A stretch of DNA of 64,000 bases, taken from the NCBI RefSeq assembly GCF_025643255.1, contig NZ_CP087112.1, forward strand, positions 620,001 through 684,000, in the 5' to 3' direction. How positions within the stretch are numbered: the first letter of the stretch is position 1; every line of letters starts with the position of its first letter. The DNA is from Halomonas sp. 7T. Its GTDB lineage: Bacteria; Pseudomonadota; Gammaproteobacteria; Pseudomonadales; Halomonadaceae. The notes beneath the pieces were generated by a model. It was not told the origin of the DNA, ran no database searches, and saw only the letters and a program-made list of their open reading frames with translations. The translations under genes and the position numbers were made by a program. This document shows, one piece after another, positions 18,550 to 27,149 of the stretch.

Positions 18550-18925
18550 TGCTAGCGTTCCACATTCTGGGCGGCAGCGGGTGCTATCGATAGATAGGCT
18601 ACGCTGCAGGTAAGGGGTTAGGGGTTCGTGCTAGCGAAAAAGGCGCGTTTATAAGCATGACTGGTAAGCCGCAGGTGCCTGAGATAAGGTTTGCAGCTTA
18701 AAGATTCCTGTTATCTAACACGGCTTTGACTGCTAACGTAGGTCAGTTTATCGAAGCAGAGGTCTAGGTGATAGGCGACTTATGCCTATCGCACTTTAGT
18801 GTTACATCCTCAGCAAAGGTGAAGCTGTCTTCGCGTGTAGCACCGAGTAAAAGTGACAAGGCATTATGCCGAATGGGTTTTTCCATATGGGGAAAAATAG
18901 TTTGTTAATCAGGAGATTTTGCTAG
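18550..18925. promoter_or_regulatory. 376-bp divergent intergenic region between two Mrp operons
   Basis: No gene was found in either strand. It must hold promoters for both antiporter operons. GATAGGC (18770-18776) and GCCTATC (18784-18790) form a perfect 7-bp inverted repeat near the middle, a candidate regulator site. A-rich and T-rich blocks (TTTTTCCATATGGGGAAAAA around 18880) lie near the plus-strand start and include a CCATATGG palindrome. No confident -35/-10 pair could be chosen. Confidence 0.5.
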
Positions 18926-21274
18926 ATGCAACTCACCGTATTAATGGGATTTGTGCTGGCTGCCTCGTCGCCGCTGCTGAACCGCTGGTTTGGCCAGCGA
19001 GCAAGTATGGTGCTCGCGCTGTACCCAGCTTTGATGGCTGCTTGGCTCTTTAGCCAAGCCCCCTCAGTACTTAATGACGGTCCGTTGCTACTGGAATGGC
19101 AGTGGGTACCTTCGCTAGGCATTAGTCTGACGTTTATGCTCGATGGGCTTTCGCTGCTCTTTGGGCTGCTGATTACCGTGATTGGTACTTGCGTTTTAAT
19201 TTATGCAGGGGGGTATTTAAAAGGGCATGAGGACATTGCGCGTTTCCACTTGGCGCTGCTGGCCTTCATGGTGTCAATGCTGGGGTTGGTGCTGGCTGAC
19301 GGGTTGCTCACCCTGTTTGTTTTTTGGGAACTCACCAGTATTACCTCTTACCTGCTGATTGGCTTTAATCATACGGACATAGAAGCGCGGAAATCGGCCC
19401 GGCAGGGGCTCTTTGTCACTGTTGCAGGCGGGCTTGCGCTGATGGCAGGGCTTGTGTTGCTAGGCGTGGCAAGCGGCAGCTGGTCACTTTCAGACATTGG
19501 CCAGATGGAAAGCGATTTGCGGGAACACGCCCTTTACACGCCTATGCTGATCTGCTTACTGCTGGGTGCGTTTACTAAATCAGCGCAGTTTCCTTTCCAC
19601 TTCTGGCTGCCTAATGCCATGGCAGCGCCCACTCCCGTATCGGCTTACTTGCATTCGGCCACGATGGTGAAAGCGGGCATTTATTTACTGGCGCGGCTGC
19701 AGCCTGAATTAGGGGGCACCGCGTTATGGGTGGGGGTCCTCTCGGTAGTGGGTGCGACCACGATGCTTACTGGCGCATTCTTAGCGATCCAGCATACCAA
19801 TATTAAGAAGCTGCTTGCTTACTCCACCATTATGGCACTGGGGACGTTGACCATGCTGTTGGGGATTGGTACTGACTACGCGATGACCGCCTTTGTGACG
19901 TTTTTACTGGGTCACTCGATGTACAAAGGCGCGCTGTTTATGGTGGCCGGGATTTTAGATCATGAGACCGGTACCAAGGATGTGACCGCCATGGGCGGTT
20001 TACGCAGGCAAATGCCAATCACCGCTGTGATCGCGCTAATCGCCGCACTTTCGCTGGCAGGTGTGCCGCCACTTTTTGGATTTATCGGCAAGGAGTTAAT
20101 GCTGGAGTCAGTGTTTGGTGCTGAACGCTTCAGCGTCTTACTGATATTGTTCGCATTTGTGTCTGCGATTCTCACTATCGCCGTGGCGGTTATTATTGCG
20201 CTAAGACCCTTTTATGGACGGCGCCATGAAACGCCTAAAACGCCTCATGAGGCCCCCTTCAGCATGTTGTTAGGTCCTGGGCTGCTGGCCGTCTTGTCAC
20301 TTTTATTGGGCTTGCTCCCGGGCCTGCTGGGAGGCGATTCACTCTTGACGGCCGCGGCAACCGCAGTGTCCGGCCAACCCTTAGAGGTGTCTCTCTCGCT
20401 TTGGCATGGCATTAATGCCGCACTCATTATGTCGATTATTAGCCTTGGACTAGGGTATCTGCTGTTCAAACGCTGGGATAGCGTGCGTGCCAAACTCTCC
20501 GTTTTGGCGCCGGTAATGCGCCGCGGTCCAGAAGCGGGCTACGAGGGCCTAATGAACGGTATTGTGCGCTTCTCTGAGTGGCAAACACGCCTGCTGCAAA
20601 ACGGTTATATGCGTAACTATATCCTTGTCATGCTGCTGGTGCTGATCGGTCTGATTGGCAACTCCATCTTACTGCGTCACTCCCCTCAGCTAGCCTTTAC
20701 GCTGGACGTCCGCTTCCATGAAGTGATTGTGGTCGGCACGATGGTGATGGGGGCGCTGTTTGCAATCATTTCCCGCTCACGCTTAGGCGCTGTGGTGTCG
20801 GTGGGCATAATGGGCTTCTCCATTGCGCTGATCTTTATTCTATTTAGCGCCCCTGATCTGGGGATTACCCAGCTGTTGGTCGAAACCCTTACCGTTATTT
20901 TGTTGGTATTGGTGCTGTTCCGATTACCGAGGTTTTCTAACCTCTCAACCAGCCTTGAGCGCGTGCGTGATGGCTTTGTCGCGGCCACGATGGGGGTATT
21001 GATTTTTCTGCTTATCATGACCGCATGGAGTATCGATCAGTTTGAAACGATCTCCACTTACATGGTTGAGAACAGTGCGCCGCTTGCTCACGGCCGTAAC
21101 ATCGTCAACGTTATTCTGGTGGATTACCGAGCGCTCGACACCTTGGGTGAGATGTTCGTGCTCGCATTGGCCGCTATTGGTGTAATTGCCATGCTGAAGC
21201 TACGTCACAACACCAGTAGTGATAAAGCCAATGAAGGCGACAAAAATAGCGCTAAGGAGCCGTACGATGGTTAA
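18926..21274 (+). CDS. mnhA: Mrp/Mnh antiporter subunit A (separate-B operon)
   Basis: The 782-residue protein has about 20 predicted membrane helices and is homologous to NuoL plus a NuoJ-like C-terminal part. Motifs include [20 protein letters not shown] and [19 protein letters not shown] with the key helix-7 region. It lacks the MnhB domain, which is encoded separately downstream (group 1 layout, as in Bacillus). The start follows AGGAG with a spacer of about 10 nt. It is the first gene of the plus-strand operon mnhABCDEFG. Sequence differs clearly from the minus-strand paralogue, so this is not a recent duplication. Confidence 0.95.
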   Translation: MQLTVLMGFVLAASSPLLNRWFGQRASMVLALYPALMAAWLFSQAPSVLNDGPLLLEWQWVPSLGISLTFMLDGLSLLFGLLITVIGTCVLIYAGGYLKGHEDIARFHLALLAFMVSMLGLVLADGLLTLFVFWELTSITSYLLIGFNHTDIEARKSARQGLFVTVAGGLALMAGLVLLGVASGSWSLSDIGQMESDLREHALYTPMLICLLLGAFTKSAQFPFHFWLPNAMAAPTPVSAYLHSATMVKAGIYLLARLQPELGGTALWVGVLSVVGATTMLTGAFLAIQHTNIKKLLAYSTIMALGTLTMLLGIGTDYAMTAFVTFLLGHSMYKGALFMVAGILDHETGTKDVTAMGGLRRQMPITAVIALIAALSLAGVPPLFGFIGKELMLESVFGAERFSVLLILFAFVSAILTIAVAVIIALRPFYGRRHETPKTPHEAPFSMLLGPGLLAVLSLLLGLLPGLLGGDSLLTAAATAVSGQPLEVSLSLWHGINAALIMSIISLGLGYLLFKRWDSVRAKLSVLAPVMRRGPEAGYEGLMNGIVRFSEWQTRLLQNGYMRNYILVMLLVLIGLIGNSILLRHSPQLAFTLDVRFHEVIVVGTMVMGALFAIISRSRLGAVVSVGIMGFSIALIFILFSAPDLGITQLLVETLTVILLVLVLFRLPRFSNLSTSLERVRDGFVAATMGVLIFLLIMTAWSIDQFETISTYMVENSAPLAHGRNIVNVILVDYRALDTLGEMFVLALAAIGVIAMLKLRHNTSSDKANEGDKNSAKEPYDG

Positions 21275-21698
21275 GTCAGGCACCATTATTCTCAACACGG
21301 CCGCGCGCTTTTTAATGCCGTTACAGCTGATGTTCTCGGTCTTTTTATTACTGCGTGGCCATGATGAACCCGGCGGTGGGTTTATCGCCGGACTAGTGGC
21401 AGCAGGGGCGTTCACGCTCTACCTGTTTGCATTTGGCGTTAGTGCCACTAAAGAAGTGCTGCGGATGGTGGACCCCCGAGATTTGATCGGCGTGGGGCTG
21501 CTGCTGGGTATGATCTCTGTGGTGCCAGCGTGGTTTATGGGGCAGCCCTTCCTAACGGCTCAGTGGTGGACGATCCCTGTTATCGATTTTAAAGCCTCCA
21601 CCCCGCTTATTTTTGATGTTGGGGTTTACCTTGCGGTGCTGGGCTCGGTAATGGGAATGGTGATGGCCTTGATGGAGGTGGATAAGGATGAACCCTAA
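21267..21698 (+). CDS. mnhB: Mrp/Mnh antiporter subunit B
   Basis: The 143-residue membrane protein has the family signature [20 protein letters not shown], four hydrophobic segments and the [16 protein letters not shown]-terminal helix. The ATG at 21267 is chosen because AAGGAG is positioned 8 nt upstream and the family begins near [18 protein letters not shown]. It overlaps the mnhA stop by 8 bp. A longer in-frame start at 21219 lies within mnhA and adds unrelated residues. Confidence 0.94.
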   Translation: MVKSGTIILNTAARFLMPLQLMFSVFLLLRGHDEPGGGFIAGLVAAGAFTLYLFAFGVSATKEVLRMVDPRDLIGVGLLLGMISVVPAWFMGQPFLTAQWWTIPVIDFKASTPLIFDVGVYLAVLGSVMGMVMALMEVDKDEP

Positions 21699-21716
21699 GT
21701 TAACAGGAGGCCTTCA

Positions 21717-22064
21717 ATGGAACCGATAATGGCATTGGCGATTGGGCTACTGTACGCCGCCGCCATTTTTATGATGCTTCGCCGCTCAATTGTTAAATTG
21801 GTCATTGGTCTATTACTGCTCTCGAATGCGGCTAACCTGCTCATTTTTACAACAGCCGGGATGACACGTGGTGCGCCTCCCTTAATACCTGAAGGAATGC
21901 TGCAACCTTTGGGAGAGGTCGCTGACCCGCTACCCCAGGCAGTGGTGTTGACCGCTATCGTGATTGCGTTTGGCGTGTTGGCATTCGCGGTGGTGTTGAT
22001 TCGCCGAGCCTACGAAATTGTTAAGGCAGATGATTTGGACAAGATGAAGGATACCGACACGTGA
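21717..22064 (+). CDS. mnhC: Mrp/Mnh antiporter subunit C (separate-B operon)
   Basis: The 115-residue NuoK-like subunit carries [13 protein letters not shown] and the characteristic [21 protein letters not shown] strong ribosome-binding site AGGAGG precedes the ATG. Its stop overlaps the GTG start of mnhD (GTGA). Confidence 0.95.
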   Translation: MEPIMALAIGLLYAAAIFMMLRRSIVKLVIGLLLLSNAANLLIFTTAGMTRGAPPLIPEGMLQPLGEVADPLPQAVVLTAIVIAFGVLAFAVVLIRRAYEIVKADDLDKMKDTDT

Positions 22065-23662
22065 GGCCTGAAGTTGCACTTCCCGTCCTGTTACCGCTAC
22101 TTTCTGGCGCTGTCTCACTGCTCTTTTGGCGCTCACGTCCCATGCAGCGCTTTGTGGCTGTCGCGGGAAACGTAGCGCTTCTGCTGGTTAGCTTATGGCT
22201 ATTTGTCGTGGTGCTGTCAGAGGGCTACGTCACTATGCAGATGGGTAGTTGGCCTGCGCCTTTTGGTATCACGTTGATCGCGGATATGCTCAGCGCAGTC
22301 ATGATCCTAATGACCGGTATCATTGGATTAGCGATGGGTATTTACTCGCTGGCCTCCACGGGGCGTGGGCACGAAAAGTTTGGTTACTACCCGTTAATGC
22401 ACCTCCTGCTGGCGGGCGTGGCCGGTGCGTTTTTAACCGGAGATATTTTTAACCTCTACGTCTGGTTTGAGGTAATGCTGGTTGCCTCGTTTGCGTTGCT
22501 GATTTTGGGGGGAGAGCGTGCTCAGATGGAAGGTGCCATCAAGTACGTGACGTTGAACCTACTAGCATCTGTTATCTTCCTAACCGCCGTTGGCCTGCTT
22601 TATGGCACGTTAGGTACGCTGAACATGGCCGATATCGCGCTACGCCTAGATGAGGCAGAGCACAGCGGTATGGTGGAAGTGCTCGCCGTTATGTTCATGG
22701 TGGCTTTTGGTATCAAAGCAGCGGCGTTTCCGCTGTTTTTCTGGCTGCCAGCGTCTTATCACACGCCCCCCGTCGCTGTTTCAGCGCTATTTGCCGGTTT
22801 ATTAACCAAGGTGGGTGTTTACTCACTTTTCCGTGTTTTTACACTGATGTTCGATCAGACCATGGGCTACTTACAGGATATTATGCTGTGGGGAGCCGTA
22901 TTGACCATGGTGACGGGGGTGCTAGGCGCCGCAGCTCAATACGAGTTTAGGCGTATTCTCTCCTTCCACATCGTGAGTCAGATTGGCTATATGATATTAG
23001 GGCTTGCACTTTACACGCCGCTGGCAATTGCGGGTGGTGTATTTGCCATCATGCATAACATTATTGTGAAGACGAATCTTTTCTTGATCAGCGGTATTAC
23101 GCACCGTTTGCAAGGCACTTACCAGCTAAAAAAAATGGGCGGACTATATCGTGAGCGCCCCTGGTTAGCCGTGGCTTTCTTCATTTCCGCCTTTTCCTTG
23201 GCAGGTATTCCCCCGCTTTCGGGATTCTTTGCCAAATTCGTGCTGGTGCGAGCGGGTTTAGAAGCGGAGGCCTATGTGGCGACCGGTATTGCGCTGGCGG
23301 TAGGGTTGATGACGCTCTATTCCATGGTGAAAATTTGGAATGAGGTGTTTTGGAAAGCGCTGCCTGAAGATAACCACATACCAGAATTACAAACGCCAGT
23401 GGGTGATGATGGTCGACTATTAAAACCCAACCTCTGGATTATGTATCTACCCGTGTTGGTGCTAGCCGCAATGTCGTTGCTGATTGGTGTATTTGCGGAA
23501 CCCATTATTCAGGTGATGATGCTTGTGGGTGATCAGCTTATGTCCCCCGAGGGGTACATCGAGGCCGTGATGGGGCCTTCAGCCAGCGCCGAGTCGGCAC
23601 TGTTAACACCTATTGATATTCAAGCTGAACAGATAGGTGAACCCATGGAGGAGACACCATGA
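22061..23662 (+). CDS. mnhD: Mrp/Mnh antiporter subunit D (separate-B operon)
   Basis: The 533-residue NuoM/N-like subunit has [19 protein letters not shown] (helix-5 glutamate) and [20 protein letters not shown] (helix-7 lysine). The start codon is GTG, overlapping the mnhC stop by 4 bp, so translation is coupled. The C-terminal tail after the last helix is acidic ([11 protein letters not shown]), and the stop overlaps mnhE by 4 bp. Confidence 0.95.
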   Translation: MRPEVALPVLLPLLSGAVSLLFWRSRPMQRFVAVAGNVALLLVSLWLFVVVLSEGYVTMQMGSWPAPFGITLIADMLSAVMILMTGIIGLAMGIYSLASTGRGHEKFGYYPLMHLLLAGVAGAFLTGDIFNLYVWFEVMLVASFALLILGGERAQMEGAIKYVTLNLLASVIFLTAVGLLYGTLGTLNMADIALRLDEAEHSGMVEVLAVMFMVAFGIKAAAFPLFFWLPASYHTPPVAVSALFAGLLTKVGVYSLFRVFTLMFDQTMGYLQDIMLWGAVLTMVTGVLGAAAQYEFRRILSFHIVSQIGYMILGLALYTPLAIAGGVFAIMHNIIVKTNLFLISGITHRLQGTYQLKKMGGLYRERPWLAVAFFISAFSLAGIPPLSGFFAKFVLVRAGLEAEAYVATGIALAVGLMTLYSMVKIWNEVFWKALPEDNHIPELQTPVGDDGRLLKPNLWIMYLPVLVLAAMSLLIGVFAEPIIQVMMLVGDQLMSPEGYIEAVMGPSASAESALLTPIDIQAEQIGEPMEETP

Positions 23663-24132
23663 CCGGTGCAATTTGGAACCTGCTGTTAGGGTTGGCCTGG
23701 GTACTGTTAAGCGGCGACTTTTCCGGCCTTAATCTGCTGGTTGGGGTGATCTTTGGCTACATTGCGCTGTTACTTATTGAGCCTCAGGTAGACTCTTTAA
23801 AAGGCTATCCAGCACGTATACCCAGAATTATTGGCTTTATCTGCTTTTTTATTAAAGAGCTGATCCAGGCCAATATGCGCGTCGCCTTTGACGTATTAAC
23901 CCCGCCTTGGCACATGCAACCTGGTGTTATCGCCTTGCCCCTTTCGGCCCGCACTGAAATGGAAATCACTATGGTGGCCAGTCTAATTTCGCTAACACCA
24001 GGCACACTCAGCTTAGATGTGTCTGACGATAAGAAGGTGCTCTACATCCATGCCATGTTCTTAGACGATGAAGATGAACTGCGGCGTAGCCTTAAACATA
24101 TGGAGCATCGGGCTTTGGAGTTATTTCGTTAA
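23659..24132 (+). CDS. mnhE: Mrp/Mnh antiporter subunit E (separate-B operon)
   Basis: The 157-residue subunit has N-terminal membrane segments and the conserved VASLISLTPGTLSLDV and LYIHAMFLDDEDEL. It overlaps mnhD by 4 bp (ATGA) and ends in TAATG, sharing bases with the mnhF start. Confidence 0.95.
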   Translation: MTGAIWNLLLGLAWVLLSGDFSGLNLLVGVIFGYIALLLIEPQVDSLKGYPARIPRIIGFICFFIKELIQANMRVAFDVLTPPWHMQPGVIALPLSARTEMEITMVASLISLTPGTLSLDVSDDKKVLYIHAMFLDDEDELRRSLKHMEHRALELFR

Positions 24133-24401
24133 TGGATACCGTGATTGTAATTAGCCAGATTATTATGGGGTTAGCGCTCATTTTGACCTTTGTGCGGGTT
24201 GTGCGTGGCCCCAGCCTGCCAGACCGCGTTGTGGCATTAGAGCTTTTTTCTACCACCGTTGTAGGCCTGGTGGGGGTGTACGCCATTCAGTCTGGCGTGG
24301 CGAGTTTTCTTGATGCAGCCATTGTAATTGCGCTAATGGGCTTCTTGGCTGCCATCGGCTTTGCGCGCTTTTTGGAACGTGGAGGGCCGCGAGATGATTG
24401 A
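24132..24401 (+). CDS. mnhF: Mrp/Mnh antiporter subunit F (separate-B operon)
   Basis: The 89-residue three-helix protein carries VVRGPSLPDRVVALELFSTT, matching the MnhF signature GPxxxDRxxAL. The start overlaps the mnhE stop, and the 3' end overlaps mnhG by 8 bp. Confidence 0.95.
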   Translation: MDTVIVISQIIMGLALILTFVRVVRGPSLPDRVVALELFSTTVVGLVGVYAIQSGVASFLDAAIVIALMGFLAAIGFARFLERGGPRDD

Positions 24402-24798
24402 ATTTATCAAAGGTACCATGCTGATCGCAGGGTCGCTGCTTATGTTGCTGGCAGCCATTGGGTTACTGCGTTTACCTGATTTGTTAACCCGAATGCATGC
24501 AACCACTAAGGCCGCCGCGTTAGGGGTGATTTTGATTATGCTCGCGTCAGCCATGCACTTTGCCGAAGTGGGCGTAGTAGCGCGCTCGTTCGCCATTATT
24601 GTATTTATTTTGATGACAGCGCCCGTCGCTGCCCACGTCATTGGCAGGGCGGCGTATTTTGTTGGCTCGCGGCTATGGAGTGGCACTGTCAAAGATGAGC
24701 TTCGCCCTAACTATGACCCGCTGACCCATGAGCTTAAAAGCGGACTTGAAACCCACGAAAATGCCAAACGGCATCCTCGAGATACAGATCCTAACTAA
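24394..24798 (+). CDS. mnhG: Mrp/Mnh antiporter subunit G (separate-B operon)
   Basis: The product of about 134 residues has three membrane segments and the motif DLLTRMHATTKAAALGV, then a hydrophilic tail. The ATG at 24394 is preferred over 24361 because family proteins start close to the first helix (MIEFIKGTMLIAGSLLML) and the upstream extension lies wholly within mnhF. It is the last gene of the operon; a strong terminator follows. Confidence 0.93.
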   Translation: MIEFIKGTMLIAGSLLMLLAAIGLLRLPDLLTRMHATTKAAALGVILIMLASAMHFAEVGVVARSFAIIVFILMTAPVAAHVIGRAAYFVGSRLWSGTVKDELRPNYDPLTHELKSGLETHENAKRHPRDTDPN

Positions 24799-24881
24799 GC
24801 CAAGTGCCGTTGAGTAAAGCGAGTGCAGCAAGATATCAACGTACCCTCTGATGCCGCTCACTACGACAACTGCCCATAAGC

Positions 24882-24907
24882 AGCCACCCGCCAGGGTGGC
24901 TTTTTTT
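24882..24907 (+). terminator. Rho-independent terminator of the plus-strand Mrp operon
   Basis: AGCCACCC (24882-24889), loop GCCA and GGGTGGCT (24894-24901) are followed by a run of seven T. It closes mnhABCDEFG. Confidence 0.93.
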
Positions 24908-24949
24908 ATACCTGAAAATCATAAATAGCGTCGTGTCGGCGTATTATCA

Positions 24950-24988
24950 TGTACAATAATTGTACTTGTATGTGAGCGTGTCTATCTT
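24950..24988 (+). promoter_or_regulatory. GTAC-type dyad and promoter before DUF2256-cryptochrome unit
   Basis: GTACAAT (24951-24957) and ATTGTAC (24959-24965) form a perfect 7-bp palindrome around one central base. It overlaps TTGTAC (24960-24965), which with a 17-bp spacer and TATCTT (24983-24988) makes a plausible promoter. A further TGTATG follows at 24967, so TGTACA-N11-TGTATG resembles the LitR-type site described for the hemH/photolyase region, but with a spacer one base short. Light control is inferred from the downstream cryptochrome gene. Confidence 0.5.
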
Positions 24989-25036
24989 TTAGGACTGGCT
25001 AACAGTCCTCGCGCGTCGAGACATAGAGAATAGCGA

Positions 25037-25174
25037 ATGCACCATAAGCAACATCTACCGCAAAAAGAGTGTGCCCATTGTCAACGCCCGTTTAGCTGGC
25101 GCAAGAAATGGGCGCGCTGCTGGGATGAAGTGCGCTACTGCAGCGAACGCTGTCGTCGCGAATCCAAGCTGTAA
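25037..25174 (+). CDS. DUF2256 zinc-ribbon-like small protein
   Basis: The 45-residue peptide starts [20 protein letters not shown] and contains [20 protein letters not shown], the compact CxxC...CxxxC pattern of DUF2256 proteins, which probably bind zinc. Function is unknown. Genes of this family often sit next to photolyase or cryptochrome genes, as here. The cry-DASH start lies 22 bp downstream, and the peptide's own stop region supplies an AGGAGG for it. The upstream ribosome-binding site is poor (TAGAGAATAGCGA before ATG). Confidence is high from the motif. Confidence 0.9.
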   Translation: MHHKQHLPQKECAHCQRPFSWRKKWARCWDEVRYCSERCRRESKL

Positions 25175-25196
25175 AGGATGCCTAGGAGGCAAGCGC

Positions 25197-26648
25197 ATGA
25201 CTACTTCGATCGATATTGTCTGGCTGCAAGACAACTTGCGCGTAGCCGATAATTTATTACTACAGTTTGATTCTCCTCCTGACCAATTACTTTGTCTTTA
25301 TGTGCTGGATCAGCGCTGGTTGCAGCCTGGTGTGGAGGGAGAGCTAACGCCGAGGTTAGGCCCTGCTCGTCTCCGGTTCCTCTGGCAAAGTCTGATGGAG
25401 CTACGCGGAGAGCTCTTGCAACGGGGTAGCGATCTGCTAGTGCGTATTGGCGAACCAGCCGAGGTCGTTGTTCAATTAGCAACCTCGCTTAATGTGCGGG
25501 AAGTTCGCACCTCGGCCCACGCTGGCAGTGAAGAAGTGGCGCATATCGCCAAGGTGTCACAGCAGCTTCCAGCAGAGACTCAGCTAACATGCATTGATAA
25601 CGGATATTTGATTAGTGCCGATGAGCTACCTTTTGCCGCTGATTTGCTACCCGCCAGTTTTTCTGCGTTTCGCAAAATTGTTGAAAAGCAGTGCGTTATT
25701 CCACCGCCCAAGCATGCACCCATCACGTTGCCCCCTTGGCCAGAGGCAGCACGCGGCTTTCCACCACTTAAGTCAGTCTGTCCAGACAGTGATGCATGGC
25801 AGCCAGACGATCGCCAAGGCTTCAGGTTTATGGGGGGAGAGGCGGCCGCTTTCGATAGATTGAAAAGCTACTTATGGCAGCAAAATGGCGGTGACTCTTA
25901 CAAAAAAACGCGCAACGGATTGCTAGGTGCCAACTTTTCAACACGACTTTCTCCCTGGCTAGCTCGCGGCTGCTTATCGGCGCGACAAGTCCATCAGGAA
26001 GTTAAAACATGGGAGGAGGCAAACGGTGCGACAGAATCAAGTTACTGGATTATTTTTGAACTGTTGTGGCGAGACTACTTCCAGCGTGCCGCTCAGCTAG
26101 AGGGTCGTTTGTTGTTTGGTGGTGAGCAGTTACCCAAGCCAGACGCAGCATTTAATGCATGGCGCAATGCGACTACCGGTGTGCCCTTTATTGATGCTGC
26201 GATGTTAGAGCTATACCGCACTGGGTGGATATCCAATCGCGCGCGTCAAAACGTGGCAAGCTTCCTGGTCAAAGACTTACAGGTAGATTGGCGGCTAGGT
26301 GCGTGGTGGTTCGAACACTGCTTGATTGATTACGACGTGGCTAGTAATTGGGGTAATTGGCGTTATATTGCGGGCGTCGGGCGTGATCCGCGCCAGGATC
26401 GCTACTTCAATGTACTTAAGCAGGCTGGGCACTATGATCCAAAAGGGCTGTATGTGGCCTACTGGTTGCCTGTACTAGCGTCGCTGCCGTGTGGTCTGGA
26501 ACGCCATCAGCCTTGGCGGGTTGCACCGGCAGAGTTCCCAACGCCTCTGGTGATGCCTGATGAGTGGCAGCGTTGGCTGATTGACGAAGCCGCGCTTGAA
26601 GAGGCCGAGTATAAACAAGGAGGAAGTAATGAAGCTGCTGTGCAGTGA
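25197..26648 (+). CDS. Cryptochrome DASH-type photolyase
   Basis: The 483-residue flavoprotein begins IDIVWLQDNLRVADN (antenna-binding alpha/beta domain) and has the FAD-binding helical domain with YKKTRNGLLGANFSTRLSPW and ESSYWIIFELLWRDYF, both diagnostic of the DASH branch. NWGNWRYIAGVGRDPRQ lies in the C-terminal FAD/lesion pocket. DASH proteins repair cyclobutane dimers in single-stranded DNA and may sense blue light. The ATG at 25197 is chosen for the AGGAGG 7 nt upstream; a longer in-frame start at 25071 lies inside the DUF2256 gene. The 3' end overlaps the DUF3429 gene by 20 bp. Confidence 0.93.
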   Translation: MTTSIDIVWLQDNLRVADNLLLQFDSPPDQLLCLYVLDQRWLQPGVEGELTPRLGPARLRFLWQSLMELRGELLQRGSDLLVRIGEPAEVVVQLATSLNVREVRTSAHAGSEEVAHIAKVSQQLPAETQLTCIDNGYLISADELPFAADLLPASFSAFRKIVEKQCVIPPPKHAPITLPPWPEAARGFPPLKSVCPDSDAWQPDDRQGFRFMGGEAAAFDRLKSYLWQQNGGDSYKKTRNGLLGANFSTRLSPWLARGCLSARQVHQEVKTWEEANGATESSYWIIFELLWRDYFQRAAQLEGRLLFGGEQLPKPDAAFNAWRNATTGVPFIDAAMLELYRTGWISNRARQNVASFLVKDLQVDWRLGAWWFEHCLIDYDVASNWGNWRYIAGVGRDPRQDRYFNVLKQAGHYDPKGLYVAYWLPVLASLPCGLERHQPWRVAPAEFPTPLVMPDEWQRWLIDEAALEEAEYKQGGSNEAAVQ

Positions 26649-27075
26649 TCGCCGTTTGGCTTGGGGGTTAGGCATTGCAGGGTTAATTCCGTTTGCGGCT
26701 GCCCTTGGACTCGCGTGGTGGGGTCCCATTGCGTGGCAAATCATGGCGATTTATAGCTTTGTTTATTACAGCGCCGTGATTTTGTCGTTTTTGGGCGGCG
26801 TGCATTGGGGGGCGGCTATCCAAAACGCCCGGGAGGGCAACCGCCGTCGATTAGTGCTTGCGATGGTGCCAAGCTTAATTGCTTGGCCAGCACTGATGAT
26901 GAACACCGTTTCGGGCCTCTGGGTTTTATTAGCGGGCTTTGTGCTGATAGGTGGTTACGACGTGAGCCGAGAAGGGCGGGTAGGCTTTCCGCGCTGGTAT
27001 CTCATACTGCGTCTACTGTTAACGCTATTCGTACTGCTCTTCCATATACTTTTACTGTTTCGTCTGGGTGGCTAG
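26629..27075 (+). CDS. DUF3429 membrane protein
   Basis: The product of about 148 residues has four to five hydrophobic segments and the family-like FLGGVHWGAAIQN motif in the second helix region. DUF3429 proteins are small membrane proteins without assigned function, found near cryptochrome or light-stress genes in several gammaproteobacteria. The ATG at 26629 follows AAGGAGG with a good spacer; an in-frame ATG at 26581 lies within the cryptochrome gene. The 20-bp overlap with cry-DASH indicates co-translation. Confidence 0.85.
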   Translation: MKLLCSDRRLAWGLGIAGLIPFAAALGLAWWGPIAWQIMAIYSFVYYSAVILSFLGGVHWGAAIQNAREGNRRRLVLAMVPSLIAWPALMMNTVSGLWVLLAGFVLIGGYDVSREGRVGFPRWYLILRLLLTLFVLLFHILLLFRLGG

Positions 27076-27149
27076 TACCAGGACTAGTAACGATCGGCTT
27101 TCTGCGTCATGATCAGACTCACGCTAAGGATTGCTGAGAGACTATTCCC

